DNA from: Chloroflexota bacterium
GTDB lineage: Bacteria; Chloroflexota; Dehalococcoidia; UBA2979
Reading direction: 5' to 3'
Assembly: GCA_009837285.1 (NCBI GenBank)
Contig: VXTU01000138.1
Span: 1 to 34,417, forward strand
DNA: 34,417 nt
Every line of letters begins with the position of its first letter. The stretch's first letter is position 1. Below, one piece after another: positions 31,162 to 34,417 of this stretch. Under the pieces are notes generated by a model. That model was not told where the DNA came from, did not search any database, and saw only the letters and a list, made by a program, of their open reading frames with translations. Made by a program: the position numbers and the translations under genes.

Positions 31162-32367
31162 ATGGGACCACTCGAAGGCATCAGGATTCTCGACCTCTCG
31201 CAGGGCATCGCCGCGCCGTACGCGACCAAGCTGCTCTCCGACCACGGCGCTGACGTCGTCAAGGTCGAGCACCCCGGCCGCGGCGACGTGTCGCGGCGGA
31301 TGGGGCCGTTCCCGGACGACGTGCCGCACCGCGACCGCAGCGGTATGTTCCTGGAGCTCAACACCAGCAAGCGCAGTATCACGCTCGACCTCAAGACCGC
31401 CACCGGCCGCGACATCATCGGCCGCCTCGCGCAGCAGGCCGACCTTGTCATCGAGAGCTTCCGCCCCGGCGTGGTTGAGCGCCTCGGCCTGGGCCCCGAC
31501 CGCCTCGAGGAGCTCAACCCACGCGCGGCGCTCGTCTCAGTGTCGAACTTCGGGCAGTACGGCCCGTACCGGGACTTCGAGGTCGATGACATGCTCGCCT
31601 ACGCGATGGGCGGGGTGCTCTCCATTACGGCGGAGTGGGGCCGCGAGCCGCTCAAGATCGCGACCTACGCACCGTTCTTCCTCGCCGGTGGGGTGGTTGC
31701 GGCGTTCACGCTCGGCGCGCTCCGGGGCTCGCAGACCTCGGGCGCCGGCGAGCGCGCCGACATCTCGCTGCACGACATCCTGGCCACCTCGATGGATCGG
31801 GGCGGCACCAACCTCGCCGCGTACGAGTACTCCGGGTCGCTGTTCTTCCAGCGCCAGGAGTCGGCGCGCACAACTGCACTGCCGATGGGCGTGTACCCGG
31901 CGGTGGACGGCTACGTGCACGTCATCTGCGCGCCGATGTGGTGGGATCGGTTCTGCAACATGATCGGTCGTCCCGACCTCATCGAGGACGAGCACCTGCT
32001 GCCGAACCTGCTCAATGTCGACTTCGCGCCCGAGATCGACGCGGTGTTCTACCCGTGGCTCCTGGAGCGCTCCAAGCAGGAGATCATGGAGGCCGGACAG
32101 GCGCAGGGCCTCCCGGTGAGCGCGATCAACACCACGGCCGACGTGGCCAACGACCCGCACCTCGCCGCGCGGGGCTTCTTCGAGGACGTCGAGATGCCGG
32201 GAGGCGGGACGGTCGCCCTGCCCGGCTTCCCGTTCCGCATGCACGGCACGCCGGGCGAGATCCGGCCCGCGCCCGCGCTCGGTGAGCACACCGTCGAGGT
32301 GCTCACGGAGCGCCTCGGCTACTCGAAGCAGGACGTCGTCGTGCTGGCCCAGCGCGGCGTGGTGTAG
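31162..32367 (+). CDS. Class III (CaiB/BaiF) CoA-transferase, catalytic Asp absent
   Basis: A 401-residue family III CoA-transferase. It has the start 'LEGIRILDLSQGIAAPYATK', 'LSDHGADVVKVEHPGRGD', 'NTSKRSITLDLKT' and 'DLVIESFRPGVVERLGLG'. The motif that normally carries the acyl-accepting Asp (GDYxTG) reads 'YAPFFLAG' here, with F172 at the Asp position. ATG 31162 has GGGGAG about 7 nt upstream. The second family member follows by 12 bp, so the two may form a heteromeric enzyme in which the other subunit is catalytic. Confidence 0.92.
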   Translation: MGPLEGIRILDLSQGIAAPYATKLLSDHGADVVKVEHPGRGDVSRRMGPFPDDVPHRDRSGMFLELNTSKRSITLDLKTATGRDIIGRLAQQADLVIESFRPGVVERLGLGPDRLEELNPRAALVSVSNFGQYGPYRDFEVDDMLAYAMGGVLSITAEWGREPLKIATYAPFFLAGGVVAAFTLGALRGSQTSGAGERADISLHDILATSMDRGGTNLAAYEYSGSLFFQRQESARTTALPMGVYPAVDGYVHVICAPMWWDRFCNMIGRPDLIEDEHLLPNLLNVDFAPEIDAVFYPWLLERSKQEIMEAGQAQGLPVSAINTTADVANDPHLAARGFFEDVEMPGGGTVALPGFPFRMHGTPGEIRPAPALGEHTVEVLTERLGYSKQDVVVLAQRGVV

Positions 32368-32379
32368 GGGGGCAGAGCG

Positions 32380-33693
32380 ATGACGAACGACGAGTCTCGC
32401 CAGCTACCCCTCGACGGGGTGCGCGTGCTCTCGCAGGCGATCGTGTGGGCCGGACCGTTCGGCTCGATGATCCTCGCCGACCTCGGCGCGGAGGTGATCG
32501 AGATCGAATCGATCCGCCACATGAGCCCCACGCGCGGCTCCTACCGGCAGATGCCGCCGGAGCTGATGGACGGCCCGACCGGCGCGATCTACCTCAACCG
32601 CGACGGCTCCGAGGGATTCTGGGATCGCAACTCCGGCTTCAACTTCGCGAAGCGCGGTCACCAGAGCGTGACCGTCGACCTCGGCAGCGACGACGGGCGT
32701 GAGTTGTTCTACGGCCTGATCCGTGATGCCGACTTGTTTATCGAGAACAACGCCGCCGACGTGGTCGACAACCTCGGGATCTCGTGGGAGACGCTCTCGG
32801 CGATCAACCCGCGGCTGATCATGGTGCGCTTCCCCGGCTTCGGGATCAGCGGGCCGTACGAGCACTTCAAGGGCTTCGGCGCGACGATGGAGTCGGTCGT
32901 CGGCCACACGATGCTGCGCGGCTACCGCGACTCCGACCCCTCGCAGACGCCGGCGATCTACCACGGCGACCCCAACGCCGGCGCGCACGTCGCGACGGCC
33001 GTGCAGATCGCGCTGATCGCCCGCGAGCGCACGGGTGAGGGCCAGCTGATCGAGATGTCGCAGGCCGAGGCGGTCGTCCACCACACCGCGTACGACCTCA
33101 TCGACTACCAGATGAACGGCCGCAGCAACGCGCACTGGGGCAACCGGCACCCCTCGATGGCCCCGTACGGCGTCTTCCGCTGCGCCGGCGACGACCGCTG
33201 GCTCGCGCTCGCCGTGCCCTCGGACGAGGCGTTCGCGCGGCTCTGCGAGGTGATGGGGCAGCCGGAGCTCGCCACCGACGAGCGCTTCGCCGACGCCGCC
33301 GCCCGCTACGGCCACCAGGACGACCTGGAACCGATCGTCGAGGCGTGGACCCTGCAGCACGGCGACGACGAGCTGATGCACCGCCTGCAGGCCGCGGGTG
33401 TGCCGGCGGCGGTGGTCGCCCACCAGACGGAGATGTTCGACGACCCGCACCTGCTCGAACGCGGCTTCTTCATCGAGGTCGACCACCCCGAGGCCGGGGT
33501 GCGCCGTCATCCCGCCCCGATGGCGCGCTTCGAGCGGATGCCGCTCACGCCCGTGCGCGGGCCCGCGCCGACACTGGGCCAGCACAACGAGGACGTGCTG
33601 ATGGGCATCCTCGGCGTCAGCCGCGAGCGGTTCGAAGAACTGGAGCGGGACCAGGTGATCGGCACCGTGTACACGGAGGACGCCGACCGCTGA
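32380..33693 (+). CDS. Class III (CaiB/BaiF) CoA-transferase, catalytic Asp present
   Basis: A 437-residue family III CoA-transferase that moves CoA between carboxylates. 'LDGVRVLSQAIVWAGPFGS', 'LADLGAEVIEIESI' and 'FAKRGHQSVTVDLGS' are in the N-terminal half. D197 in 'YHGDPNAGAH' sits at the catalytic Asp position (as D169 in formyl-CoA transferase), followed by 'RERTGEGQLIEMSQAEA'. The substrates are unknown. The pairing recalls SmtAB and BbsEF, two-subunit transferases; the similarity is of layout only. It lies 12 bp after its partner. Confidence 0.93.
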   Translation: MTNDESRQLPLDGVRVLSQAIVWAGPFGSMILADLGAEVIEIESIRHMSPTRGSYRQMPPELMDGPTGAIYLNRDGSEGFWDRNSGFNFAKRGHQSVTVDLGSDDGRELFYGLIRDADLFIENNAADVVDNLGISWETLSAINPRLIMVRFPGFGISGPYEHFKGFGATMESVVGHTMLRGYRDSDPSQTPAIYHGDPNAGAHVATAVQIALIARERTGEGQLIEMSQAEAVVHHTAYDLIDYQMNGRSNAHWGNRHPSMAPYGVFRCAGDDRWLALAVPSDEAFARLCEVMGQPELATDERFADAAARYGHQDDLEPIVEAWTLQHGDDELMHRLQAAGVPAAVVAHQTEMFDDPHLLERGFFIEVDHPEAGVRRHPAPMARFERMPLTPVRGPAPTLGQHNEDVLMGILGVSRERFEELERDQVIGTVYTEDADR

Positions 33694-33741
33694 CGCGCCG
33701 GGTCCCCAGGGGCCCGGCCGCGGAGTGGCATGGAGTGCGGG

Positions 33742-34296
33742 ATGGCTGAGTCGCTCGTCGGCAAGCTGGTGGTCGCGACCCCGGCACTGCTCGACCCGAA
33801 CTTCGCGCGCACCGTCGTGCTGATCTGCGACGACAACGAGCACGGCAAGCTCGGCATCATCCTCAACCGCCCGTTCCGCGTCGAGGTGGCGCAGTACGCC
33901 CCGGAGTGGGGCCCGCTCGCCTCGCCGCCGGGGCGCGTCTTCGAAGGCGGCCCGGTGCAGCGCGAGGCTGCGCTCGCCATCGGGCGGCTGCGCGACGAGG
34001 CGCCCCTCGCGGGCTGGACCCCGGTCACCGATGTGCTCGGTCTGGTGGACCTCGGCGTCAGCCCCGCTGACCTCTGGGGCGACCTCGTGGGGCTGCGCGT
34101 GTTCAGCGGCTACGCGGGGTGGTCGGCGGGGCAGCTCGAGGATGAGATCGCCGAGCAGGCGTGGCTCGTGCTTGACTCGGCGCCGTCGGACCCGTTCGAC
34201 CCGGAGCCGACAGACCTGTGGGAGCAGGTGCTACGCCGCCAGGGCGGCGACCCCTCGATCTTCGCGGCCGGGCCGCAGGATCCTTCTTCGAACTGA
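33742..34296 (+). CDS. YqgE/AlgH family protein (UPF0301)
   Basis: A 184-residue protein of the UPF0301 family, of unknown molecular function. 'LVGKLVVATPALLDPNFART' at the start, 'GKLGIILNRPF', 'VFEGGPVQREAALAI' and 'LRVFSGYAGWSAGQLEDEI' are the signatures. ATG 33742 has GGAG 6 nt upstream; an in-frame ATG at 33730 adds four residues. It follows the CoA-transferases by about 50 bp. The REP-like hairpin at 34324-34348 probably terminates it. Confidence 0.92.
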   Translation: MAESLVGKLVVATPALLDPNFARTVVLICDDNEHGKLGIILNRPFRVEVAQYAPEWGPLASPPGRVFEGGPVQREAALAIGRLRDEAPLAGWTPVTDVLGLVDLGVSPADLWGDLVGLRVFSGYAGWSAGQLEDEIAEQAWLVLDSAPSDPFDPEPTDLWEQVLRRQGGDPSIFAAGPQDPSSN

Positions 34297-34317
34297 GCCT
34301 CCGGCCCCCTTTGAATT

Positions 34318-34364
34318 CCGGCTCCCTCTCCCGCACTGCGGGAGAGGGCGGGGGGTGAGGGTCT
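34318..34364. repeat. REP-like hairpin repeat, copy 4, start of a pair
   Basis: CCCTCTCCCGC (34324-34334), ACT, GCGGGAGAGGG (34338-34348), a perfect 11-bp stem, followed by a GGTGAGGGTC tail. At 34400-34417 GACCCCCCTCACCCTTACCC-like sequence starts an inverted copy that runs off the window. The arrangement matches the pair at 12989-13110. Confidence 0.82.
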
Positions 34365-34417
34365 GACGGCCTCCTCGATGGCCGGCTGCACCGCGCAGAC
34401 CCCCCTCACCCTTACCC

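Overview
The window is about 34 kb of very GC-rich bacterial chromosome with dense, operon-like gene packing. The class is not proven by any marker here. The mix of a Gram-positive-style rpmH-rnpA-yidD-yidC-jag-parA-parB replication-origin cluster, class III CoA-transferases, an acyl-CoA dehydrogenase, a TIGR03960-type radical SAM protein and tRNA genes that encode CCA fits Chloroflexota (Dehalococcoidia/SAR202-like) best. A deep actinobacterial-type lineage is the alternative. dnaA and oriC are not in the window.

Layout. 1-4.8 kb (minus strand): tRNA-Thr(UGU), cysS, cysE, an AT-richer DUF4238 gene, then ispF and ispD. 4.9-7.2 kb (plus): a YbjQ-family gene and a B12-binding radical SAM gene. 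7.2-9.3 kb: an AT-richer accessory island with a coupled two-gene minus-strand operon (PRTase-like protein, then NADAR), facing a small zinc-ribbon-like gene. 9.4-14.5 kb: two MFS transporters, an enoyl-CoA hydratase/SDR operon, an orphan HI1420-type antitoxin and REP-like hairpin repeats. 14.7-18.7 kb: ppk1, an orphan Phd-type antitoxin, tRNA-Thr(CGU), a TIM-barrel-like hypothetical and a MerR regulator. 18.8-19.7 kb (minus): a small membrane protein followed by an AhpE-type peroxiredoxin whose peroxidatic Cys codon is an in-frame TGA. 19.8-26.8 kb (plus): the origin-proximal cluster rpmH-rnpA-yidD-PQQ lipoprotein-yidC-jag-PfkB kinase-parA-parB, with one canonical parS site at the lipoprotein start codon. 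26.9-34.3 kb: RidA, DinB-like, acyl-CoA dehydrogenase, cyclophilin, a direct-repeat-flanked insert with a membrane protein, two class III CoA-transferases and YqgE.

The best candidates for something new are (1) the probable selenocysteine peroxiredoxin, with TGA at codon 44, conserved protein on both sides and a SECIS-like hairpin just downstream; (2) the PRTase-like/NADAR operon, a possible NAD/ADP-ribose-linked conflict or repair module; (3) the 33-bp direct repeats flanking a small membrane-protein gene; and (4) architectural oddities of the origin cluster: parS overlapping a lipoprotein start, a long insertion in YidC, and a 113-nt yidC/jag overlap.
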